This document shows, one piece after another, positions 1 through 7,232 of a stretch of DNA of 33,575 bases (the first letter of the stretch is position 1; every line of letters starts with the position of its first letter). The translations under genes were made by a program, and so were the position numbers. Source of the DNA: Candidatus Atribacteria bacterium (lineage in GTDB: Bacteria; Atribacterota; Phoenicimicrobiia; Phoenicimicrobiales; Stramentimicrobiaceae). The notes below the pieces were generated by a model. That model was given only the letters and a program-made list of their open reading frames with translations. It did not search any database and had not been told where the DNA came from. The stretch lies in assembly GCA_029553585.1 (NCBI GenBank), contig JAKPKS010000160.1, forward strand, positions 1 through 33,575. Reading direction: 5' to 3'.

Positions 1-777
1 GATTATAATCCTGGAAGTTTAGTCCTCCTGCGTTTTTTAACAGCTTCGGTAGTTTTATTGATTTATGCGTTTATAATACGTATGCCATTGCCTGAAACAA
101 AGGATATTCCCAACCTGTTTCTTCTTGGTTTTATTGGCATAACAGTTTACCATCTGAGCCTTACCTATGGAGAATTGAAAGTATCTGCTGGTTCAGCCAG
201 TCTCTTGATTGGTTCTGCCCCGGTCTTCACTGCTATTTTCGCTATAATTTTTTTAAAAGAAAGGCTAAATGTATGGGGCTGGACGGGGGTATTATTAGGT
301 TTTTTAGGCATAAGTTTGATTGTCAGAGGGGAGGGAAACAGTATCAGTTTTGAACCGGCAACCTTCTTAGTTCTTTTATCGGCAATTTGTACCAGTATAT
401 TCTTTGTTTTTCAAAAACCTTTTCTTAAAAAATACTCACCTTTGCAATTTACCGCCTACGCTATCTGGGGCGGGACCTTGTTTCAATTAATCTTTTTAGG
501 CAGCATGGTTCGAAATATACAGAATGCATCAGTTGGGTCAACACTGACCATTGTATATTTAGGTATCTTTCCAGCCGCACTTGCTTATGTTACCTGGGCA
601 TATGCTCTATCCCATGTTCCAGCCTCTGTGATGGGCAGTTTTCTCAACTTATCTCCAGTATTAGCGATAATAATAGCCTGGATCTGGTTAAAAGAAGTCC
701 CTACTCCTTTATCCCTGATAGGAGGGCTATTAGCGCTAATAGGAGTAGTTATCGTTAACATCTGGGGTAAAAGATAA
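1..777 (+). CDS. EamA/DMT-family permease, 5' end outside the window
   Basis: This is a multi-pass inner-membrane transporter of the drug/metabolite transporter (EamA) superfamily; the substrate cannot be told from sequence. The frame is open from base 1, beginning DYNPGSLVLLRFLTASVV, which resembles the first EamA repeat of complete members, so roughly 40 N-terminal residues lie outside the window. The TTG at 58 is an internal codon and not the start. About 258 residues remain, almost entirely hydrophobic helices broken by short loops. The second EamA repeat is recognisable by PLQFTAYAIWGGTLFQ and by the closing segment with GSFLNLSPVLAIIIAWIWL, followed by PTPLSLIGGLLALIGVVIV. The stop lies 35 bases before the copper ATPase gene, so co-transcription is possible but a functional link is not implied. 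Confidence 0.85.
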   Translation, partial: DYNPGSLVLLRFLTASVVLLIYAFIIRMPLPETKDIPNLFLLGFIGITVYHLSLTYGELKVSAGSASLLIGSAPVFTAIFAIIFLKERLNVWGWTGVLLGFLGISLIVRGEGNSISFEPATFLVLLSAICTSIFFVFQKPFLKKYSPLQFTAYAIWGGTLFQLIFLGSMVRNIQNASVGSTLTIVYLGIFPAALAYVTWAYALSHVPASVMGSFLNLSPVLAIIIAWIWLKEVPTPLSLIGGLLALIGVVIVNIWGKR

Positions 778-812
778 CCAGAACAGGGTCACATAAAAGG
801 AAAAAAGCAATT

Positions 813-2843
813 ATGATAGACCATAGTAAAGATCACCAGCATCATAATAATGCAATGGCAACTAAGGAACATTCTATCCACAATCATGATCAAGCCAATC
901 ACCATCTGCAAATGGCACAGGATTTTAAAATAAGATTTATTATATCAGTTATTGTCACTATTCCTATTCTTTTACTATCCCCATTAATACAGGAGTTATT
1001 AAATTTCAGACTTATAATTCCCGCAGAGAGTTATATTCTTTTTACCCTTTCTAGTTTTATTTTTTTCTACGGTGGTTATCCCTTTTTAAAAGGTTTCTTT
1101 GATGAAATCAAGAAAAAACAACCTGGAATGATGACCCTGGTGGCTTTTGCTACCTCAGTAGCTTATTTTTATAGTTTAGCGGTAGTTTTCGGTCTGAAAG
1201 GCAAGTTTTTTTTCTGGGAACTTGCTACCCTGATAGATGTGATGTTGCTGGGACATTGGTTTGAGATGAGGTCAGTTATAGGAGTCTCTAGAGCATTAGA
1301 AAAATTAGCCCAATTAATGCCTGATACCGCTCATTTGTTTGAAGAAAACGAAATAAAAGAAGTCAGGATTACTGTTTTGAAAAAGGGCGATAAAATTTTA
1401 GTCAAGCCCGGTGAAAAAATACCTGCTGATGGTGTTATCCTAAAAGGCAGCAGTTATATTGACGAGTCGATGTTAACAGGTGAATCGAAACCTGTAAACA
1501 GAAAAGAACAGGATAAGGTGGTGGGAGGTTCCATAAATGGAGAATCAGTTTTAGAAGTAATTGTAGCTGGAACAGGAGAAGAATCTTATTTAAACAAAGT
1601 TATCAATCTAGTGAAACAGGCACAATTATCTAAATCAAAAACACAGAGACTTGCCGATAAAGCGGCGACCTGGCTTACTACTACCGCATTGGTTGTGGGA
1701 ATCACTACCTTCTTCTACTGGTTTATTCGTGGACAGGAGCTGGCCTTTGCCATCGAAAGAATGGCTACAGTGATGGTTATTGCCTGCCCCCATGCCCTGG
1801 GATTGGCCATACCATTGGTGACAGCTGTTTCAACTTCACTATCAGCTAAAAATGGTCTCTTAATAAGAAATAGAACTGCCTTTGAAAATTCCAGAAAGAT
1901 TACCATTGTTGTGTTTGATAAGACCGGTACACTGACCGAAGGTAAATTCGGAGTAAGTGAAATAATACCTTTAGACCATCATTATGATGTAAAGGGAATT
2001 GTACAATTGGCAGTTTCTTTGGAAAGAAATTCTGAACATCCCATCGCCAGGGGTATTATAAACAAAGCAGAAGAGTTTAAGTTAAAAGCTGGATTGGTGT
2101 CAGATTTTAAGATAATCAAAGGACAGGGCATTAAAGGCAGGATAGGAAATAACAATATTCACCTAGTAAGCCGGAATTATCTGAAAAAGAATAACCTTGA
2201 GTTACCGGAAGATTTTAAGATTGAGGAAAGTAGAACACAAGTCTATGTATTACTGGATAATAAGATAATCGGTATAATTAATCTTTCTGATAAGATTAGA
2301 GAAGAATCTTATGAGGCAATAGCACAGCTGAAAGGCATAGGTATAAAATGCTGGATGTTAACCGGTGATAATAATCAAATTGCTGAAGAAGTCTCTAATA
2401 AGCTTAAACTTAATGGATATTTTGCAGAGATATTACCACATGAAAAAATGGAGAAAATAAAAGAGCTGCAGAACCAAGGTGAATATGTAGCAATGACCGG
2501 AGATGGGATTAATGATGCCCCTGCCCTTGCTCAGGCAGATATCGGAATTGCTATTGGTTCCGGTACAGATGTAGCTGCCGAAACAGCTGATATTGTACTG
2601 GTAAACAGTAACCCGTTAGATGTCACTACTCTTATTTTGTTTGGAAGAGCAACTTACCGCAAGATGATTCAAAATCTGTATTGGGCGACTGCTTATAATA
2701 TAATTGCCATTCCTCTGGCTGCAGGATTGCTATTTAAGTATGGTATATTGGTTTCTCCAGCCATAGGGGCTGCTCTGATGTCCTTAAGTACCATCATTGT
2801 AGTAATAAATGCCCAGTTTTTATCAATAAAAAAACAATATTGA
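813..2843 (+). CDS. copB: CopB-type copper/silver-exporting P1B ATPase
   Basis: This is a heavy-metal P-type ATPase that pumps Cu or Ag out of the cytoplasm at the inner membrane. Visible landmarks are the TGES actuator motif (222-225), the membrane metal motif CPH (325-327), the phosphorylation site DKTGT (from D369), the SEHP nucleotide-binding motif, and the hinge TGDGIND (562-568). The N-terminus has no CxxC metal-binding domain; instead the first 32 residues are rich in His (HQHH, HSIHNHD, NHH). CPH together with a His-rich tail is typical of the P1B-3/CopB subgroup rather than CopA, which has CPC. The 676-residue length is normal. The ATG is preceded by AAAGGA at a somewhat long spacing. 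No CopY/CsoR regulator or chaperone gene is adjacent. Metal specificity is inferred from family knowledge. Confidence 0.9.
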   Translation: MIDHSKDHQHHNNAMATKEHSIHNHDQANHHLQMAQDFKIRFIISVIVTIPILLLSPLIQELLNFRLIIPAESYILFTLSSFIFFYGGYPFLKGFFDEIKKKQPGMMTLVAFATSVAYFYSLAVVFGLKGKFFFWELATLIDVMLLGHWFEMRSVIGVSRALEKLAQLMPDTAHLFEENEIKEVRITVLKKGDKILVKPGEKIPADGVILKGSSYIDESMLTGESKPVNRKEQDKVVGGSINGESVLEVIVAGTGEESYLNKVINLVKQAQLSKSKTQRLADKAATWLTTTALVVGITTFFYWFIRGQELAFAIERMATVMVIACPHALGLAIPLVTAVSTSLSAKNGLLIRNRTAFENSRKITIVVFDKTGTLTEGKFGVSEIIPLDHHYDVKGIVQLAVSLERNSEHPIARGIINKAEEFKLKAGLVSDFKIIKGQGIKGRIGNNNIHLVSRNYLKKNNLELPEDFKIEESRTQVYVLLDNKIIGIINLSDKIREESYEAIAQLKGIGIKCWMLTGDNNQIAEEVSNKLKLNGYFAEILPHEKMEKIKELQNQGEYVAMTGDGINDAPALAQADIGIAIGSGTDVAAETADIVLVNSNPLDVTTLILFGRATYRKMIQNLYWATAYNIIAIPLAAGLLFKYGILVSPAIGAALMSLSTIIVVINAQFLSIKKQY

Positions 2844-2983
2844 ACTATTTTGAATATATTCTGTGACTCTGCTACAGCTTTTCAGAAAAAGTTTTTAGTA
2901 GATACTGCAAAAAAACAAAATTTTTTATGTTACAATAAAAACATAAAATGCCAATTACCTAATCTTTATAAGGAGGATGGAAA

Positions 2984-3394
2984 ATGCATGAATGGTCTTT
3001 AGCTGAAGCTGTCTTGAAATCATCTATCAAAGAGGCAAAAAAAAGAAATTTAAAGAAATTAACAGAGGTTAAGATTGTCCTGGGAGACCTACAGGGAATC
3101 GAAGAGGAGATTGTAAAATTTGGTTTAGATAATTTAAAAAAGGATACTATGGCTGAGGAAGCAAACTTTATTTTCATTAAGGAAGATGCTGTTTTTCAAT
3201 GCAGAAACTGCCAGAATACCTGGAACTTGAAAGAAGCGAATTTGCATGATGAGACCATGAAGGAATCTATACACTTCGTTCCTGAAGTAGTGCATTCCTT
3301 TATCAAATGCCCCCGATGCGGTAGTCCTGATTTTGAAGTAGTCAAGGGTAGAGGAATTTATATTGATGAGATTACCGGTGAGGACTCTGATTAG
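2984..3394 (+). CDS. hypA: Nickel-insertion metallochaperone HypA (archaeal-type)
   Basis: HypA delivers Ni(II) to the large subunit of [NiFe]-hydrogenases in the cytoplasm. The protein begins MHEWSLAEA, with the family's Ni ligands at His2 and Glu3. Two zinc-binding CxxC pairs are at C73/C76 and C109/C112. The pairs are 32 residues apart, much farther than the dozen or so usual in bacterial HypA; a similar insertion is known in Thermococcus HypA, which this sequence resembles closely, including FVPEVVH and DFEVVKGRGIY. A strong AAGGAGGA lies just upstream of the ATG. The next gene, 45 bases downstream, encodes the matching MinD-like partner ATPase. No hydrogenase structural gene is in the window, so the client enzyme is elsewhere. 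Confidence 0.93.
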   Translation: MHEWSLAEAVLKSSIKEAKKRNLKKLTEVKIVLGDLQGIEEEIVKFGLDNLKKDTMAEEANFIFIKEDAVFQCRNCQNTWNLKEANLHDETMKESIHFVPEVVHSFIKCPRCGSPDFEVVKGRGIYIDEITGEDSD

Positions 3395-3439
3395 TGTTAA
3401 AAAATTTAGAATAAATGATAATATTTCCAGGAGGATATA

Positions 3440-4171
3440 ATGTTTGATGCAAGAGAGGCTTTGGTAAGAGAAAAATTTGCTGCCTTTAAATGTATTATTC
3501 CGGTGGTAAGCGGAAAAGGAGGGGTAGGGAAATCTATGATCTCTACAGCATTAAGTCTGGCTTTGGCAAAAGAGCGCAAAACAGGTTTGCTTGATCTGGA
3601 TTTCTGGGGAGCTACTGCCCATATTTTACTGAATATAGATAATCAATTCCCTGAAGAGGAACATGGCATACTGCCAGAGAAGGTAGGAGGGGTCAAATTT
3701 ATGTCGGTAGCTTATTATACCCAGGGAAACCCGTTGCCTATCAGGGGAATGGAATATACCGATGCTTTTTTAGAGCTGGCTGCAGTAACACGATGGGATG
3801 ATACTGAGTGTTTAGTTATTGATATGCCGCCGGGAATGGCTGATCCATTTCTTGATCTATTAAAATATGTAAAAAATGGTAATTTTTTAGTCATTACCAC
3901 CCCCTCCAAACTCTCTATCAATATCGTTAGTAAAACATTGGAGATACTGAAAGAACAAAATTTAAAAATCTATGGTTTAGTTGAAAATATGCGCTCACCT
4001 GAGGACCATAGTAAAAGAATAAATAATTTGGCGAAAAGCTATGATGTACCATATTTAGGATATATTCCCCTTTATCAGAATCTCGATGTACAGCTGGAAG
4101 ATTTGAAGGATTTTTTATCTACAGATTTTTTCCTGAGAGTTAAAAAAATAGCGGCTGAACTAAAAGCTTAA
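3440..4171 (+). CDS. Mrp/MinD-family ATPase, probable ATPase-type HypB
   Basis: This is a deviant Walker-A P-loop ATPase. The P-loop SGKGGVGKS is at residues 24-32, the segment LLDLDFWG at about 50-57, and the switch motif DMPPG at 128-132. In Thermococcus kodakarensis the HypB role is played by a MinD-type ATPase that binds HypA and tunes its nickel affinity. The sequence here matches that family along its length, including KFMSVAYYT, LEL-AAVTRWD and GLVENM, and lies directly after an archaeal-type hypA. A role as HypB partner is therefore more likely than the Fe-S carrier role of generic Mrp proteins. It lacks the GTPase domain of bacterial HypB. AGGAGG lies upstream of the ATG. The functional assignment rests on family resemblance and context. 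Confidence 0.82.
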   Translation: MFDAREALVREKFAAFKCIIPVVSGKGGVGKSMISTALSLALAKERKTGLLDLDFWGATAHILLNIDNQFPEEEHGILPEKVGGVKFMSVAYYTQGNPLPIRGMEYTDAFLELAAVTRWDDTECLVIDMPPGMADPFLDLLKYVKNGNFLVITTPSKLSINIVSKTLEILKEQNLKIYGLVENMRSPEDHSKRINNLAKSYDVPYLGYIPLYQNLDVQLEDLKDFLSTDFFLRVKKIAAELKA

Positions 4172-4172
4172 C

Positions 4173-4898
4173 ATGGAAAATAGCAGAATAAGAGAGATAA
4201 AGGAAGAGTTTAAAAAATTTAGCAATCAGCAAAGAGCTAAAATACTTCAGAGATACTTCAAAACTGGAAAGGGTGAATATGGCGAAGGGGATATTTTTTT
4301 GGGACTCAGGGTGCCTGATACTAGAAAGATTGCTAAAAAATATGATAATCTATCCCTGGAAGAAGTCACTGGGTTCCTGATTTCACAGATTCACGAAGAA
4401 CGCTTATTCGCTCTACTTCTATTAATAAACCTCTTCCAGAGAGGAGAAGAGGAAGATAGAAAACAGGTATATGACCTCTATCTGAAAAACACTGAATATA
4501 TTAACAACTGGGACCTTGTTGATATTTCTGCCGGAAGTATAGCAGGGGCTTATCTTTATAACCGGGATAAAACTCCCCTTTATAAACTGGCTAAATCGGA
4601 AGATTTATGGGAACGTAGAATTGCTATTATGGCCACTTCTTTTTTTATAAAAATGAATGAGTTTGAAGATACCATTAGAATTGCTGAAATGTTATTAAAG
4701 GATAAAGAAGACCTTATTCATAAAGCTGCAGGGTGGATGCTCAGGGAGATTGGTAAAAGGGATATGGCAAGGGAAGAAAATTATCTTAAAAGATATTATC
4801 AGGAAATGCCTCGAACTATGTTGCGTTATGCCCTGGAGAAATTTCCTGAGGAAAAACAGAAAAGTTATCTTAAAAAAAGAAAAAACGACAAAAGTTAG
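4173..4898 (+). CDS. AlkD-like DNA alkylation repair protein (HEAT-repeat)
   Basis: This is an all-helical HEAT-like repeat protein of the AlkC/AlkD DNA glycosylase family, which removes positively charged 3-methyladenine and 7-methylguanine lesions. The 241-residue length is normal. Residues that line the lesion pocket in characterised AlkD appear to be present: W113 and D117 in NNWDLVD, R148/R149 in WERRIAI, and W188 in HKAAGWMLREIG; this correspondence is from memory of the Bacillus enzyme. The ATG lies one base after the hypB-like stop codon, with purine-rich coding sequence upstream, so it is probably translated from the same transcript. The link with nickel insertion is positional only. 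Confidence 0.88.
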   Translation: MENSRIREIKEEFKKFSNQQRAKILQRYFKTGKGEYGEGDIFLGLRVPDTRKIAKKYDNLSLEEVTGFLISQIHEERLFALLLLINLFQRGEEEDRKQVYDLYLKNTEYINNWDLVDISAGSIAGAYLYNRDKTPLYKLAKSEDLWERRIAIMATSFFIKMNEFEDTIRIAEMLLKDKEDLIHKAAGWMLREIGKRDMAREENYLKRYYQEMPRTMLRYALEKFPEEKQKSYLKKRKNDKS

Positions 4899-4969
4899 AA
4901 GAACAAAAAATATAAATCAGTAAGCTTAAAATAGCAAAAAGCAGATTTAGAAGAGGATATTGAGCAAAA

Positions 4970-5170
4970 TTGAACTTAAATTTTTTGGAAAGATTCAAGT
5001 TTTTCTTTACTCTATATAAGGAATTATTTATCTTATTGGGAATTATTTTACTGGTATGGTTGGCAGTAGCTCTAATTATTAAAATATTTATTAGAAAACC
5101 TGAAACCTGGGATGATGATGAAATAGAAGATGATGAAACAGAGAAATACGAAACCGAGGACGAGGAATGA
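4970..5170 (+). CDS. Small single-pass membrane protein with acidic tail
   Basis: This 66-residue protein has one hydrophobic helix at about residues 17-41 (LFILLGIILLVWLAVALIIKIFI). A very acidic C-terminal tail follows, with DDDEIEDDETEKYETEDEE-like composition. The helix and charge distribution suggest an inner-membrane anchor with a cytoplasmic acidic tail. No family was recognised. The start is a TTG with AAGAGGA about 11 bases upstream. It lies between the AlkD-like gene and the PEGA protein gene in the same direction, so it could be part of the same envelope module. An orientation similar to the neighbours and biased composition support it being real, but the weak start and small size limit certainty. 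Confidence 0.55.
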   Translation: MNLNFLERFKFFFTLYKELFILLGIILLVWLAVALIIKIFIRKPETWDDDEIEDDETEKYETEDEE

Positions 5171-5286
5171 GCGATAAATACATTCCTGAAAAAATAAAAA
5201 TATAATAGTTTTCCCGTAATTTCAGTGAGAGAAAGGTAATATTAAAAATATCACCAAATTTATAGATAAATGAAGAAGGCAAAAAT

Positions 5287-6810
5287 ATGAAAAAGCTCTA
5301 TTCAGTAAGAATTAATAGTTTAACCAATAAATTTCTATCATTGATATTTTCGAAGCTGTTTATTCTGACAATATTATTGATTATGGCCATAGTGGTTACT
5401 GCTATTGGATCTGAAGAGATGAAAGTTAAAATTCAAATAAACAATCCTAAACCCGATTTTTCCCTATCTTTAAGAATGGACAAAGGAATTGGCGCAACCT
5501 ATGTACCTGGCGAGAGGGTAAGGGTTTTCATTAAAACCGACCGATCTTCCTACCTTACTCTTTACAGATATGATAGTCATGGCAATGTGCGGTTATTATT
5601 TCCCAATCAAGAAAAAAAAGACTCCTTTATTGAGGCTAATCATGAATATTATGTAGATTATAATATTGGGCAAGATGCCTCATCGGGTGTTGAATATATT
5701 CAGGGATTTACTACAGTAAACCGGGTTCTTATGACTAAGGAAATGGAAAGAAGACTGGGTACTGAATATATGCCAATATTAGATGGAGATATAGATACAA
5801 TTATTCAGAGATTACGAAATACTTTAACAGGCTTGCCATTATCCCAGTGGATAAGCAGTGAAATTCTATATTATCAGATAATTGAGCAAAGACCAGGCTC
5901 TGGCAAAATACATGTTGATTCCCAACCACCTGGTGCAGATGTATTGTTGAATGATAGATATATCGGGCAGACTCCTTTAGCTATGGAAATATTAAAAACA
6001 GGGGAATACTCGCTACGTATTGAACTTGATGGCTATGAACCATGGCGTAGTGAGGTGCGGATTAATGATGGGAAAACAGCCTTGGTTAATGCTAATTTAA
6101 CAGGAATTGGGAACTATGGGTCAATTGTCATCAGGGGTAGTGCAGAGATAGCGAGAATCTATCTAGATGGCCAGTTTAAGCGTTTGATGCAGGCTAACCG
6201 TGATGTGGTTTTAGAGGAGATCACACCTGGCTTTCATGAACTTAGAATTGTATTGAGTGGTTATACTGACTGGTCTGAAAGAATAATGGTTAGACCGGAT
6301 GAAAGGATCCAGATGACTGTTAATCTGGAGAAAATTACTGGAATGGGGGCTCTGGAAATTACCAGTAATACAGACCAGGCTATGATTTACCTGGATGGAC
6401 ATTTTAAAGGAGTTACCTCTGCTAAAGGTAGTACCATAATTACGGATTTGTTAGAAGGTAGCTATGAATTACGTATTGTTAAAGCTGATTATCAGGAATA
6501 TGCAACTCCCGTAAAAATTTATAATGAACATACCTCTCAGGTTCATATTCAGATGGAGAAGGTATCACAGGAAGTGCTAACTGGGGCAATTTCGGTTTAC
6601 TGTAATGAGGATGATGCCAGGATATTTATTGATGGTGCCTTTAGTGCGCTTACCTCAGCTAATAAGGCGATTATTATTGATGAACTGGCAGGAGACAGCT
6701 ATGAGATTACGGTAATAAAGGAAGGGCATCGTATCTGGCAGGAAGAAGTAATGGTTAGAGCAGGGGAGACCATTTCAATTTTTGCAGATTTGATTAAAAT
6801 TAACAGATGA
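5287..6810 (+). CDS. Exported/membrane-anchored DUF4384 protein with four PEGA-type repeats
   Basis: This 507-residue protein has a long N-terminal hydrophobic segment at about 22-43, either a signal sequence or an anchor. A DUF4384-like domain follows at about 55-150, with VPGERVRVFIKTDRSSYLTLY and VRLLFPN. Four tandem PEGA-like beta domains then occupy about 206-272, 278-350, 354-425 and 433-504. The first is the most canonical, with SQPPGADVLLND and GQTPLAME. The other three keep the 'I-YLDG' core and the 'G-YELRI-GY' strand but have lost the PPGA proline pair. PEGA domains are common in bacterial surface proteins; DUF4384 is frequently found in exported proteins of unknown role. A cell-surface or periplasmic scaffold role is likely. 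The molecular function is unknown. Confidence 0.8.
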   Translation: MKKLYSVRINSLTNKFLSLIFSKLFILTILLIMAIVVTAIGSEEMKVKIQINNPKPDFSLSLRMDKGIGATYVPGERVRVFIKTDRSSYLTLYRYDSHGNVRLLFPNQEKKDSFIEANHEYYVDYNIGQDASSGVEYIQGFTTVNRVLMTKEMERRLGTEYMPILDGDIDTIIQRLRNTLTGLPLSQWISSEILYYQIIEQRPGSGKIHVDSQPPGADVLLNDRYIGQTPLAMEILKTGEYSLRIELDGYEPWRSEVRINDGKTALVNANLTGIGNYGSIVIRGSAEIARIYLDGQFKRLMQANRDVVLEEITPGFHELRIVLSGYTDWSERIMVRPDERIQMTVNLEKITGMGALEITSNTDQAMIYLDGHFKGVTSAKGSTIITDLLEGSYELRIVKADYQEYATPVKIYNEHTSQVHIQMEKVSQEVLTGAISVYCNEDDARIFIDGAFSALTSANKAIIIDELAGDSYEITVIKEGHRIWQEEVMVRAGETISIFADLIKINR

Positions 6811-6973
6811 TTGGGTTCTACGATAGAATACAAATCATTAAAAAATAACTATTTTTTTATTTTTTTTACTTTATTGCCTTACTTTTACTATTTTAATAAA
6901 ATATCTCAAATATTTGATACCAATCCGGGAACAGCTAACCTATAATTTCCCTCATTATTTTCAATTTATTCAT

Positions 6974-6996
6974 AATCTTCGATAATTATCAAGATT
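6974..6996. repeat. Operator-like imperfect palindrome
   Basis: AATCTT and AAGATT flank the self-complementary core GATAATTATC, with one unpaired C. It lies about 70 bases upstream of the -35 box of the M20 gene promoter. The shape is that of a dimeric repressor or activator site, but no regulator gene is nearby and the AT-rich background makes chance palindromes common. Confidence 0.3.
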
Positions 6997-7018
6997 AAGT
7001 AAGCCAATAAGGAGTTGT

Positions 7019-7075
7019 ATGTTAAATCATATTTTAATAATTTATTTATTTTTACTATATTTTTGTTTGACATAA
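7019..7075 (+). CDS. Possible 18-residue hydrophobic peptide
   Basis: TAAGGAGT sits 4 bases before an ATG that opens 18 codons (MLNHILIIYLFLLYFCLT) and stops at TAA. The peptide is almost wholly hydrophobic with one Cys. Its last two sense codons (TTG ACA) are the -35 element of the downstream promoter, so it would be made from a different transcript. AT-rich sequence gives such peptides easily, and the SD spacing is short, so this is a weak call. Confidence 0.2.
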   Translation: MLNHILIIYLFLLYFCLT

Positions 7076-7095
7076 GGGAAAAAGATTATTATAAT
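7067..7095 (+). promoter_or_regulatory. Promoter of the M20 amidohydrolase gene
   Basis: A perfect TTGACA (7067-7072) is followed by a 17-base spacer and a perfect TATAAT (7090-7095). It is the best sigma-70-type match in this part of the window. The start codon of the M20 gene is about 130 bases downstream, leaving a long leader. Confidence 0.85.
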
Positions 7096-7232
7096 CTAAT
7101 CTAAATATTTTATTCCAGAAAGCACATTATAATTATTTAGAAGATAGGAGGTATGGAAAGAAATAAAAGAATATCGGAATAGAATATTGAGAAATACTAA
7201 AGAATTATAAAAAGAAAGAGAGGGTGCTTTTT

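Larger units (their letters stand above)
6811..7232. other. Intergenic region before the M20 gene
   Basis: About 420 bases without a long gene and very AT-rich. It contains an imperfect palindrome at 6974-6996, an 18-codon frame at 7019-7075, and a near-consensus promoter at 7067-7095, each listed separately. A roughly 130-base untranslated leader follows to the amidohydrolase start. No terminator with a clear hairpin and T-run was found after the PEGA gene, although a T-rich stretch is present near 6852-6870. Confidence 0.6.
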
